Source: Actinomycetospora soli
GTDB lineage: Bacteria; Actinomycetota; Actinomycetes; Mycobacteriales; Pseudonocardiaceae
NCBI RefSeq assembly: GCF_021026295.1
Contig: NZ_JAJNDA010000011.1
Span: 62,001 to 126,000 of the forward strand
Direction: 5' to 3'
DNA: 64,000 nt
Shown: piece by piece, positions 52,193 through 59,776 of the stretch
Layout of the letters: each line of letters opens with the position of its first letter
Position numbering within the stretch: position 1 is the first letter of the stretch
Program-made: the position numbers and the translations under genes
The notes under the pieces: model-generated
What the model was told of the DNA's origin: nothing
The model's input: the letters and a program-made list of their open reading frames with translations, nothing else
Database searches by the model: none

Positions 52193-53493
52193 AGGCCCGG
52201 ACCAGCACCGGAACGTCGTCGGGAACGGATCCCCGCAAGGTCGCGCTCGCGAGCCTCGTCGGCACCAGCATCGAGTGGTACGACTTCTACATCTACGGGC
52301 TCGCGGCCGTCACCGTGTTCGCCCCGCAGTTCTTCCCGGGGTCCTCGCCGCTCGCAGGCAGCCTCGCCGCGTTCGGCACCTTCGCCGTCGGGTTCATCGC
52401 CCGGCCGATCGGCGGCGTGCTGTTCGGGCACCTCGGCGACCGCGTCGGGCGGCGGAACACCCTGGTGATCACGCTCGTGACGATGGGCGTCGCGACGTTC
52501 CTGATCGGCCTGCTGCCCTCCTACGCCACGATCGGCGTCGCCGCGCCGGTGCTGCTCGTGGTGCTGCGACTCGTGCAGGGCTTCGCGGTCGGCGGCGAGT
52601 GGGGCGGCGCGGTGCTGCTCTCCACCGAGCACGCACCGGGCGGGCGGCGGGGGTTCTACGGCAGCTTCCCGCAGCTCGGCGTCCCGATCGGGCTGATCGC
52701 CTCGAACGCGGTCTTCCTCGTCCTGACGGCGGGTCTCTCGCCCGAGGCGTTCTCCTCCTGGGGCTGGCGGGTGCCGTTCCTCGCCTCGGCGCTGCTCGTG
52801 ATCGTCGGGCTGTGGGTCCGCCTGCAGGTCTCGGAGTCCTCCGAGTTCGAGGCCGCGAGGGACCGCTCGATGGTGCTGCCGATCGCCGGGGTGCTGCGCC
52901 ACCACCTGCCCCAGGTGCTAGGCGGGATCGCGCTGTTCACCGGCATCACCGGCGTCGGGTACATGGCCGCGACGTTCTCCATCCAGTACGGCGCGAGCGC
53001 CTACGGGATGCCGCGGACCGGGCTCATCGCGGTCGTCCTGGTGGTCGCCGTGCTCGAGGTGCCGATCATCCTGTGGTTCTCGTCGGCCGCGGACCGTTGG
53101 GGGCTCTCCCGCACGATCCTCGGCGGCGCGATCGCGACCGCCGTCGTCATGGCGGTGTTCCTGCCCCTGCTCGCCTCGGCGTCGCTGGTGCTCACCGCGA
53201 TCGCCGTCGCCGGCGCCCGCTGGGCGTCCGCGCCGATGTGGGGGCCGTCCGGGGCGCTCGCCGCGCAGGCCTACCCGGCCGAGGTGCGCTACAGCGGCGC
53301 GTCGGTCGGCTACCAGCTCGGCTCGATCACCGGTGGCGCGCTCGCCCCGATCCTGACGACGCTGCTGCTGGCCAGCCCGCTCGGCATGGCCGGGGCGTCG
53401 GTGTATCTCGTCGCGATCGTCGTGCTCTCCGGGATCGGGGCGGTGCTCGCCGCCCGCCTCATTCAGAAGCGGGAGATCTCCTCGTCGGTGTAG
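52189..53493 (+). CDS. MHS-family MFS transporter
   Basis: This 434-residue, 12-span metabolite:H+ symporter has SLVGTSIEWYDFYIYGLAAV, GHLGDRVGRRNTLVITLVTM, LRLVQGFAVGGEWGGAVLLS and VRYSGASVGYQLGSITGGAL, the same hallmark segments as the paralogue at 36877. It probably imports the substrate degraded by the surrounding catabolic genes, such as an aromatic or dicarboxylic acid. The ATG overlaps the P450 stop by four bases (ATGA). The 3' end overlaps the convergent CoA transferase gene by 31 bp, so transcription termination between them must occur inside coding sequence. Confidence 0.93.
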   Translation: MKARTSTGTSSGTDPRKVALASLVGTSIEWYDFYIYGLAAVTVFAPQFFPGSSPLAGSLAAFGTFAVGFIARPIGGVLFGHLGDRVGRRNTLVITLVTMGVATFLIGLLPSYATIGVAAPVLLVVLRLVQGFAVGGEWGGAVLLSTEHAPGGRRGFYGSFPQLGVPIGLIASNAVFLVLTAGLSPEAFSSWGWRVPFLASALLVIVGLWVRLQVSESSEFEAARDRSMVLPIAGVLRHHLPQVLGGIALFTGITGVGYMAATFSIQYGASAYGMPRTGLIAVVLVVAVLEVPIILWFSSAADRWGLSRTILGGAIATAVVMAVFLPLLASASLVLTAIAVAGARWASAPMWGPSGALAAQAYPAEVRYSGASVGYQLGSITGGALAPILTTLLLASPLGMAGASVYLVAIVVLSGIGAVLAARLIQKREISSSV

Positions 53494-54644
53494 CCGAGCT
53501 CGCGCAGCACCTCGTCGGTGTGCTGCCCCATGCCGGGCGGCGGGCCGGTGGGTGCCGGCGGGGTGTCGCTCGCGTGCACCGGGAAGCCGGTGCCGACGTA
53601 GGTGCCGATCCCGGGCTGCTCGAGCGTCACGTGGTGGCCGCGCTCGTGCGACCAGGGGTCGGCGTAGAGGTCGTCGAGGGTGTTGATGGGTCCGCACGGG
53701 ACACCGGCCGCCTCGAACCGCTCGGCCCAGTGCGCCACGGGCTGCGTGGTCAGGACGCCCTCGACGAGCGCCATCAGCTCGTCCCGGTTCTCCGAGCGGG
53801 CGGCGTTGGAGGCGAAGCGCGGGTCGGCGACGAGCTCGTCGAGGCCGAGCACGCCGCAGAACCGGGCCCACAGCCGCTCGCTGCCGACGGCCACCACGAG
53901 CGTGCCGTCCGCGCAGGTCATCGGCTGGTAGGGCACGACCGTCGGGTGCGCCACACCGAGCCGGCGGGCGCGCCGCCGGTCGTGGAACACGGCCTGCGCG
54001 GCGTAGGTGTGCCAGACGGTCTGCGCGTCGAGCAGGGAGACGTCGAGGTACTGGCCGCGGCCGGTCGTGTGCCGGGCGTGCAGGGCCATGAGCACGCCGA
54101 CGATCGCCCACGTCCCCGCGTTGAGGTCGGCGACGGGGAGACCGACCTTGGTCGGGGGGCCGTCCGGCTCCCCGGTGAGGCTCATGATCCCGCCCATCGC
54201 CTGCGCCAGGACGTCGTACCCGGGCTTGTCGCGGTACGGCCCGGTCTGCCCGAACCCGGAGATCGCGACGTGGATCAACCGCTCGTTGCGCGCGCTCAGG
54301 GTGGCGTGGTCCAGCCCCCAGCGCTCCAGCGTCCCCGGGCGGAAGTTCTCGACGAGGACGTCGGCTCGGTCGGCGAGCCGGCGCGCGGCGTCCTGGCCGT
54401 GCTCGGTGGCGAGGTCGAGCACGATGCCGCGCTTGTTGCGGTTGGTCGACAGGTAGTACAGCGACTGCCGGTGCTCGGCGTCCCCGAGGAACGGCGGGCC
54501 CCAGCCGCGGGTGTCGTCGCCGCCCGGCGGCTCGACCTTGATCACGTCGGCGCCCATCTCGCCGAGCCACTGCGTGGCGAAGGGGCCCGCCAGCACCCTC
54601 GACAGGTCCAGGACACGGATGCCTTCCAGGGGACGCACGATCAC
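53463..54644 (-). CDS. CaiB/BaiF-family CoA transferase
   Basis: This 393-residue class III CoA transferase begins PLEGIRVLDLSRVLAGPFAT, then GEMGADVIKVEPPGGDDTRG. It continues GYDVLAQAMGGIMSLTGEPD, with the Asp expected to form the acyl-enzyme anhydride, and MTCADGTLVVAVGSERLWAR, and ends ELGYTDEEISRF. Order and length are standard, in contrast to the permuted protein at 41128. It likely activates an organic acid with CoA from succinyl-CoA or another donor. It is convergent with the P450/MHS operon and divergent, at 18 bp, from the CobW gene. GTG 54644 has AGGG just upstream; GTG 54638 is an alternative. Confidence 0.92.
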   Translation of the reverse strand: MIVRPLEGIRVLDLSRVLAGPFATQWLGEMGADVIKVEPPGGDDTRGWGPPFLGDAEHRQSLYYLSTNRNKRGIVLDLATEHGQDAARRLADRADVLVENFRPGTLERWGLDHATLSARNERLIHVAISGFGQTGPYRDKPGYDVLAQAMGGIMSLTGEPDGPPTKVGLPVADLNAGTWAIVGVLMALHARHTTGRGQYLDVSLLDAQTVWHTYAAQAVFHDRRRARRLGVAHPTVVPYQPMTCADGTLVVAVGSERLWARFCGVLGLDELVADPRFASNAARSENRDELMALVEGVLTTQPVAHWAERFEAAGVPCGPINTLDDLYADPWSHERGHHVTLEQPGIGTYVGTGFPVHASDTPPAPTGPPPGMGQHTDEVLRELGYTDEEISRF

Positions 54645-54662
54645 CGACCCTATGCTCGACGG

Positions 54663-55655
54663 ATGCGCACCGTCCCCGTGGTCCTCGTCGCGGGCCACCT
54701 CGGGGTGGGGAAGTCGTCGCTGGTCAACCATCTGCTGCGGCACGCCGACGCGACACGGATCGGGGTCGTGGTCAACGACTTCGGGGCGCTCGGGATCGAC
54801 GCCATGCTGGTGGCGGGCCAGGCGTCCTCGGTGACGGCCTTGTCGAACGGCTGCCTGTGCTGCGTCACCGACGCCGACGGGCTCTCCGGGGTGCTCGCGG
54901 ATCTCGTGGCGCCGGCGACCGGGCTCGACCTCGTCGTCGTGGAGGCCAGCGGCCTCGCCGAACCCCGTGAGCTGGTGCGGCTGCTGCTGGCCTCGCCCGA
55001 CCCGCACGCGGTGTACGGCGGTCTCGTCGCCGTCCTCGACGCCTGCGCCCCCGATCTCGACCATGCCCGCCTGGCCGACCTCGCCGTCGTGAACGGGCTG
55101 GACCGCTGCGGGGCCGCGGGGGTCGAGGCCGTCCGCGCGGTCGCGCCGGGCGCGGTCGTCGGGACCTCGCACGGCGCGCTCGACCCGGCGCTGCTCGTCG
55201 ACCCGGTGCGCCGCGAGCAGCCCGCCCAGCTGACGCTCGACGCCCTGCTCCGCGAGGCCGACGGCGAGCACCCGCACGTCGCGGCCTCCAGCGTGTCGTT
55301 CACCTCGGAGCGCCCGCTCGACGCGCGCCGGCTCGCCGCGTTCCTGGAGTCGGGCCCCGCGGGGGTCGTCCGGATGAAGGGCATCGTGCGCCTTCCCGAC
55401 GGCGGGGGTGAGGGCTTCGCCGAGACCCCGGACGTCTGGGAGGTGCAGACGGTCGGCACCGCGATCCGGGTCCGCCCCGCACCGGGACGGTTGACGACCC
55501 GCGGCGCCCGCCTGGTCCTCATCGGCACCGACCTGGACGAGCCGGCGCTGCGTGCTGCGCTGGAGGGGTGCGCGGTGGGCGAGGACGAGCCCGCGCCGTC
55601 CGAGCACGCCGCCCTGGCCCTGACCCGGTACCGGATCGACCTGACGTCGGCGTGA
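54663..55655 (+). CDS. CobW/COG0523-family GTPase (metal chaperone-like)
   Basis: This 330-residue G3E GTPase has the P-loop VAGHLGVGKSSLVNHLLRHA, the metal-binding CxCC motif in LSNGCLCCVTDADGLSGVLA and the switch LVVVEASGLAEPRELVRLLL. The smaller C-terminal CobW_C domain starts near WEVQTVGTAIRVRPAPGRL. COG0523 proteins insert or deliver Zn, Co or Ni. The metal here is unknown, and no Zur-like palindrome or cobalamin gene is visible next to it. ATG 54663 lies 18 bp from the divergent CoA transferase start, so both promoters lie within or close to coding sequence. Confidence 0.9.
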   Translation: MRTVPVVLVAGHLGVGKSSLVNHLLRHADATRIGVVVNDFGALGIDAMLVAGQASSVTALSNGCLCCVTDADGLSGVLADLVAPATGLDLVVVEASGLAEPRELVRLLLASPDPHAVYGGLVAVLDACAPDLDHARLADLAVVNGLDRCGAAGVEAVRAVAPGAVVGTSHGALDPALLVDPVRREQPAQLTLDALLREADGEHPHVAASSVSFTSERPLDARRLAAFLESGPAGVVRMKGIVRLPDGGGEGFAETPDVWEVQTVGTAIRVRPAPGRLTTRGARLVLIGTDLDEPALRAALEGCAVGEDEPAPSEHAALALTRYRIDLTSA

Positions 55656-55951
55656 TCCGTGTGCGCGGCGCACACATCTTGGTGCGGGCGCGGTTCTGGT
55701 CTGGTGAATCCTGCGCGTGGCGCACACATTCTGGTGCGGGGCGCGCCCGCCGTTCCTCTTGTCGCGGGAAACCGGCTCCCATGGCCGCCTTGTCGTTGTG
55801 AATCACCACGACAAGGCGGCACCCCGGCGCCGACTGCCCGCGACAAGGTGACGCCGAGCGCGCCGGTCCGGGTCGGAGTGTGTGCGTGCCGCGCAGGAGT
55901 CGCGGGACCTGAGCTCCGATGCGGCCGGAGTGTGTGCGCCCCGCGCAGGAC
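55655..55951. repeat. Nested composite palindrome built from 21 bp repeats
   Basis: Two direct copies of NTCCTGCGCGNNGCGCACACA (55655-55676, with one extra base, and 55708-55728) face two inverted copies (55879-55899 and 55931-55951). Between them CTTGTCGCGGG (55758-55768) pairs with CCCGCGACAAG (55838-55848). At the centre a 17 bp arm (55784-55800) pairs with 55804-55820 with one mismatch around a 3-base loop. Repeat 1 partly overlaps the cobW stop codon. No gene lies in the gap 55656-56029. The layout resembles a composite extragenic repeat element. Confidence 0.75.
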
Positions 55952-56029
55952 TCGCGCGACGAACCCGGAGGGGGACCCCCGACGGCGCCCCGCTTGACCC
56001 CACCAGCCCCGCCGTCCACCGTCACACGC

Positions 56030-56986
56030 GTGGCGAGCGAACCGGACGAGACGCGCGACGGCGTCGGGCTGACCCATCTCGACCAGGCGCTGCTGGCCGA
56101 CGACACCGTCACGAAGCGGCAGCTCGTCGACCACCTCGACGCCGTCGCGGAGCGCATGCTGCCGTTGCTGACGAACCGGCCGCTGTCGGTGATCCGGGCC
56201 CGCGGCGACCAGCGCTTCATGCAGAAGAACCTGCCCAAGGGCGCGCCCGACTGGATCCGCAGCGTCACGTTCTGGTCCGACAGCTCGCAGCGCGACGTCC
56301 ACTACGCGCTCGCCGAGGACCGCGCGACGCTGCTGTGGTTCGCCAACCAGCGGGCGATCGAGTACCACGTCCCGCTCACCACGGCGGACGAGCCGGGCAC
56401 CCCGACGCACCTCGTCATCGACCTCGATCCGCCGGAGGGCGCCGACCTCGCGCCCGTCGTCACCGCCGCGCGTGCCGTCCGTCGAGTCCTGCAGGACGCC
56501 GGGTTCGAGCCCGCCGTGAAGACGTCGGGGGCGAAGGGTCTGCACGTCGTCACACCGATCCGGCCCGCGGCCATGGAGGACGTCCACGCGGCCACACGGG
56601 CGGTCGCCGCCCGCGCCGAGCAGCTCGAGCCCGCCACCACGACGACGGCCTTCATCCGCGCCGACCGGGGCGGCAAGGTCTTCCTCGACGCCACGCGGGC
56701 CGGCGGCGCGACCGTCGTCGCCGCGTACAGCCCGCGCGTGCGACCCGGGCTGCCGGTGAGCTGCCCGGTCGACTGGGACGACCTCGACGAGGTGGTGCCG
56801 CGCGAGATCACGGTGTCCACGCCGGAGCGGTACCTGGAGGGCCCGACCTGGACCGAGCGGCTCGGGGACGCCCGCCCGATCCCGCAGGACCTCGTCGACG
56901 AGGGGCACACGATCCCGGTCGCCCGGGTCGCGGCGATGCACGAGGGGAAACGCCGCAAGCGGGCGGCCGAGCGCGGGGACGGCTGA
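56030..56986 (+). CDS. LigD-type polymerase/primase domain protein
   Basis: This 318-residue stand-alone polymerase domain is of the archaeo-eukaryotic primase fold, as in the LigD protein of non-homologous end joining. Residues RRMLPLLTNRP-like (AERMLPLLTNRPLSVIRARG), DQRFMQKNLPKGAPDW and THLVIDLDPPEGADLAPVVT (the DLD metal motif), then AVKTSGAKGLHVVTPIRPA (SGxxGxH) are all typical. The third acidic position is probably in KVFLDATRAG. It can add nucleotides at broken ends or fill gaps; no ligase, nuclease or Ku gene is next to it. GTG 56030 begins the normal N-terminus. Confidence 0.88.
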   Translation: MASEPDETRDGVGLTHLDQALLADDTVTKRQLVDHLDAVAERMLPLLTNRPLSVIRARGDQRFMQKNLPKGAPDWIRSVTFWSDSSQRDVHYALAEDRATLLWFANQRAIEYHVPLTTADEPGTPTHLVIDLDPPEGADLAPVVTAARAVRRVLQDAGFEPAVKTSGAKGLHVVTPIRPAAMEDVHAATRAVAARAEQLEPATTTTAFIRADRGGKVFLDATRAGGATVVAAYSPRVRPGLPVSCPVDWDDLDEVVPREITVSTPERYLEGPTWTERLGDARPIPQDLVDEGHTIPVARVAAMHEGKRRKRAAERGDG

Positions 56987-57046
56987 CGGAACCGCAAGTA
57001 TCAGGTACCGTCGGTACCGACTACAACGTCGGACCGAGGAGGAACC

Positions 57047-57250
57047 GTGCTCGGAGACATCGCCGGGATCGGACCCGTCAAGGACGCGCTCACCATCACC
57101 AACGCCCTGCTCGAGCGGGTGCTGGCCGAACTCAAGGTCACCAACATGACCCAGCTCGAGGCCGTCGTCACCGAGCTGCGGGCGGTGCGGGAGTCGGTCG
57201 ACCGGCTCGTCACGTTGCAGGAGTCCCAGCCGCAGGTCGCGGCCGGCTGA
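57047..57250 (+). CDS. Small coiled-coil hypothetical protein
   Basis: This 67-residue protein has a strongly helical heptad-like core: LLERVLAELKVTNMTQLEAV, then VTELRAVRESVDRLVTLQES. There is no signal peptide or known family. GTG 57047 is preceded by GAGGAGGAACC, an excellent ribosome binding site, which makes the gene credible despite its size. It lies 60 bp after the LigD-like polymerase gene, a gap containing a direct repeat GGTACCG (57004 and 57013), and 33 bp before the hydrolase gene. Confidence 0.75.
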   Translation: MLGDIAGIGPVKDALTITNALLERVLAELKVTNMTQLEAVVTELRAVRESVDRLVTLQESQPQVAAG

Positions 57251-57283
57251 GCGGAGCCGCGCCGCCGTGAGGACACTGGGCCG

Positions 57284-58252
57284 GTGCGGTGGCTGCGGCG
57301 GGCGGGGATCGCGCTGCTCACGGTCGTCGTCCTGGTGCTCGCGGCGTCCGGGCTCTACCTCGCGTGGGACGACCTCGCGCCGGTCCGGGTGGCGGTCGAC
57401 GTCCCGGGTGCCACGGTCGACGCGGCCGGGGTCCCGACCCACGTCGAGCACTGGCCCGCGCTGCGGCCGTCCGGGAGGCCGCCGCTGGTGCTGGTGCCGG
57501 GCTTCGCGGAGTCGACCTACGTCTTCTCCCGGCTCGCGCCGCGCCTGGCCGCCGACCGCGAGGTGTACGCCTACGACGTGCGCGGCTACGGGTTCACCGC
57601 CCACGTACCGCCCTACGACCTCCCCGCCGACACCGACCAGCTCGCAGGCCTGATCAGCGCCCTGCACCTGACGCGGCCGGTCGTCCTCGGCCACTCGTCG
57701 GGGGTCGCCGTCGCGCTGTCGCTCGCGCTCCGGGACCCCGCGGCGGTGAGCGGGGTCGTCGCCGCGAACGGCGACGGCACGCCGTACTTCGGGGCCGACC
57801 GCACGACCCCGGGCGGTGGTGGCGGCCTGCGGACGGTGCTGACCCTGCCGCCGGTCGGACCCGCCGTCGTGACCGCGATCGTGCGGCACCGCGGCCCGGT
57901 CCGCAGCCTCGTCGGGAGCCAGTGCGGGCCCGGCTGCCCGGTCGACGACGCCGCGATCGACCGCTGGCGCGCCCCCTTCCTGACGCCGGGTGGGGTCACC
58001 GCGCTGCTCGCGATCGCGCGGCAGCCGCTGATCGGCCTGACCGACGACGAGGAGCGGCGCCTGCAGGTGCCCGTCGCGATCGTGTTCTCCGAGCTGGACA
58101 CGAGCTTCGACCGCGACGCCGCCGCCGCGATGGCCGAGCGTGTCCGGACCCCGCTCGTCGCCGGACTGCCCGGCGCCCGCCACCTCGCCCTGCTCGGCGA
58201 CCCGGAGCGGTTCGCGGCGGCTGTCACCCCTCTGCTCGATCGGCTCGGGTGA
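57284..58252 (+). CDS. Membrane-anchored alpha/beta hydrolase
   Basis: This 322-residue protein has an N-terminal anchor or signal (MRWLRRAGIALLTVVVLVLA) followed by an alpha/beta hydrolase fold outside the membrane. PLVLVPGFAESTYVFSRLAP carries the oxyanion-hole segment, PVVLGHSSGVAVALSLALRD the nucleophile Ser (GHSSG), AIVFSELDTSFDRDAAAA the Asp, and PGARHLALLGDPERF the His. A pair of Cys (QCGPGCPVDD) may form a disulfide. The substrate is unknown (ester or lactone hydrolase). GTG 57284 gives a good N-terminus. Confidence 0.87.
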   Translation: MRWLRRAGIALLTVVVLVLAASGLYLAWDDLAPVRVAVDVPGATVDAAGVPTHVEHWPALRPSGRPPLVLVPGFAESTYVFSRLAPRLAADREVYAYDVRGYGFTAHVPPYDLPADTDQLAGLISALHLTRPVVLGHSSGVAVALSLALRDPAAVSGVVAANGDGTPYFGADRTTPGGGGGLRTVLTLPPVGPAVVTAIVRHRGPVRSLVGSQCGPGCPVDDAAIDRWRAPFLTPGGVTALLAIARQPLIGLTDDEERRLQVPVAIVFSELDTSFDRDAAAAMAERVRTPLVAGLPGARHLALLGDPERFAAAVTPLLDRLG

Positions 58253-58280
58253 CGCCCCGGTCCGGTGGGCACCCGGCCCC

Positions 58281-58715
58281 ATGGCTGACACCCGCAACGG
58301 TCCCGAGCTCCACCCGATGACGACCGAGCTCGCGAACGGCGCGAACTTCGCCTCGGTCTCGACGATCCTGCCGAGCGGCCTGATCCAGACGCAGATCCTG
58401 TGGGTCGGCATCAAGGACGGCCGGCTCGTGCTGAACACGGAGACCCATCGCACGCGGTACCGGAACCTGCAGCGCGACCCGCGGATCACGGTGCTGATCC
58501 GCGACGAGTCCGACCCCTACCGCTACGCCGAGATCCGGGGCGAGGTCACCGAGTTCACCACCGGCGACGAGGCCCGCAAGCACATCGACGAGGTGGCGCA
58601 GAAGTACACCGGCGGCGACTACCCGCCCGAGGCGATCAAGTCCGAGCGCGTGATCCTCTGGGTCACCCCGGAGCGTCAGACGATCGTCGACCAGAACGTC
58701 GACACCAGCGACTGA
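58281..58715 (+). CDS. F420-dependent pyridoxamine-oxidase-fold protein
   Basis: This 144-residue split-barrel protein is of the F420-binding PPOX class. Its sequence ANFASVSTILPSGLIQTQIL, then WVGIKDGRLVLNTETHRTRY, RNLQRDPRITVLIRDESDPY and RYAEIRGEVTEF is characteristic of actinobacterial F420-dependent reductases and F420-binding proteins. It probably works as a dimer binding F420 rather than FMN, although cofactor choice cannot be proven by eye. ATG 58281 follows the hydrolase stop by 28 bp. It is convergent with the AbiEi-like gene, 17 bp away. Confidence 0.88.
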   Translation: MADTRNGPELHPMTTELANGANFASVSTILPSGLIQTQILWVGIKDGRLVLNTETHRTRYRNLQRDPRITVLIRDESDPYRYAEIRGEVTEFTTGDEARKHIDEVAQKYTGGDYPPEAIKSERVILWVTPERQTIVDQNVDTSD

Positions 58716-58732
58716 CCGCCCGGTCCCTGCCG

Positions 58733-59653
58733 TCACCGCCGTCGCGGGTCCAGCCGGCTCCGGCCGTCGTCGAACCACCCGTGGTCGTCCGGTGGGAGGG
58801 GCAGCTCCCACCACGGCTTCGGGCGCGCGAGCAGTCTCGGCGGGTCCCAGCGGGTCAGGAGACGTTCCAGGCGGGTGGCCAGGCCGTCGACGTCGTCGGT
58901 GGTCGGGTCGGGCCACTCGAGCACCTCCCACCCGACGTCTCGTGCCCCGGCCGCAGCCCCCGTGTGCAGCGCCAGCCCGGTCCTGGCGGCGGGCCAGGCC
59001 AGGCAGAGGTGCGCGACCCCGCGGTCCGGCCCGGACAACACACGGTCGACCAGAGGTCGCGGCAGCCCCCGCGCGAGGAGGGCGACCCGGAGGCGCGACG
59101 CCGCGGGCCCCGGGCTCCGGGCGTCCAGCCACGCGAGTGCGGGCTCGACGGCGGTGCGGTCACGGTCCTCGGGATGCGCTGCGAGCACCGATCGGACGTC
59201 GTCGGCGTCGAGTGCGGTGGCCCGGACCAGCGCGTCGAGGACGACGACGGCCTCGCCCCGTGGCAGCCACCGCGCGACGTCGTAGGCGGTGCGGGCCGGC
59301 GTCGTCACCCGGGTGCCGTCCACCGCGGCGATCTCGTCGGGTGCCAGGGCGAGGCGACGCCGACGGAGTCCGGCGACCTCCCGGACGCCCGCGACGTCCA
59401 CGACGAGGTCGACGGTCGGCTCCAGCGGCGCGACGTGGGCGCGGTGCAGGGCCGCGGCCGCCACGCCGGCGACCACGACGCGCTCGTGGACCAACCCGGC
59501 GGCGCGGGCCCGGACCGCCATGGACAGGTGTCGGTCCCGCGCGATGGCGACCTTCGGGAACAGCGTGCGGAACTCGGTGGACCGCGCCATGTCCCGGCTC
59601 AGGGTGCCGTCGGCGAGGGCGCGGTCGATACGAAAGGGTCCGTCGAGGCTCAC
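58733..59653 (-). CDS. AbiEi-like / DUF559-type protein
   Basis: This 306-residue protein is similar in layout to the many actinobacterial proteins with an AbiEi-like fold and a VSR/DUF559-like C-terminus. The N-terminal GTLSRDMARSTEFRTLFPKV and LVHERVVVAGVAAAALHRAH, then RVTTPARTAYDVARWLPRGE with VVVLDALVRATALDADDVRS, form the regulator-like part. The C-terminal region (LALHTGAAAGARDVGWEVLE, then WPDPTTDDVDGLATRLERLL) lacks the clear acidic nuclease triad of DUF559. No AbiEii toxin is adjacent, so it is probably an orphan. It starts with GTG 59653. Confidence 0.65.
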   Translation of the reverse strand: MSLDGPFRIDRALADGTLSRDMARSTEFRTLFPKVAIARDRHLSMAVRARAAGLVHERVVVAGVAAAALHRAHVAPLEPTVDLVVDVAGVREVAGLRRRRLALAPDEIAAVDGTRVTTPARTAYDVARWLPRGEAVVVLDALVRATALDADDVRSVLAAHPEDRDRTAVEPALAWLDARSPGPAASRLRVALLARGLPRPLVDRVLSGPDRGVAHLCLAWPAARTGLALHTGAAAGARDVGWEVLEWPDPTTDDVDGLATRLERLLTRWDPPRLLARPKPWWELPLPPDDHGWFDDGRSRLDPRRR

Positions 59654-59718
59654 ACGGGCTCGGACTCCCGCCGAGGCCGATCGGTTCCCGACTCGCTAGG
59701 TCGATGACCGCCGTGTCC

Positions 59719-59756
59719 GGTGCGCAGGGATCCTGTGCACCACAGACGCCGGTCTG
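59719..59756 (-). terminator. Two adjacent hairpins after the glycosyltransferase gene
   Basis: GGTGCGCAGG pairs with CCTGTGCACC (59719-59741, one mismatch, three-base loop), and next to it CAGAC-GCCG-GTCTG (59743-59756) forms a second stem. Both lie 21-58 bp beyond the stop codon of the leftward glycosyltransferase gene and upstream of the AbiEi-like gene. Confidence 0.55.
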
Positions 59757-59776
59757 CGACCTACGCCCGCGGGAGC

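Noticed and set aside
49167-58715. Mobile island covering the catabolic and repair genes
   Set aside because: No integrase, transposase or att-like direct repeats were seen, and base composition matches the flanks; the tRNA at 61111 has no visible duplicated 3' end nearby.
58733-59653. AbiE-type toxin-antitoxin defence system
   Set aside because: Only an AbiEi-like protein is present. Neither neighbour (F420-type protein, glycosyltransferase) is an AbiEii nucleotidyltransferase.
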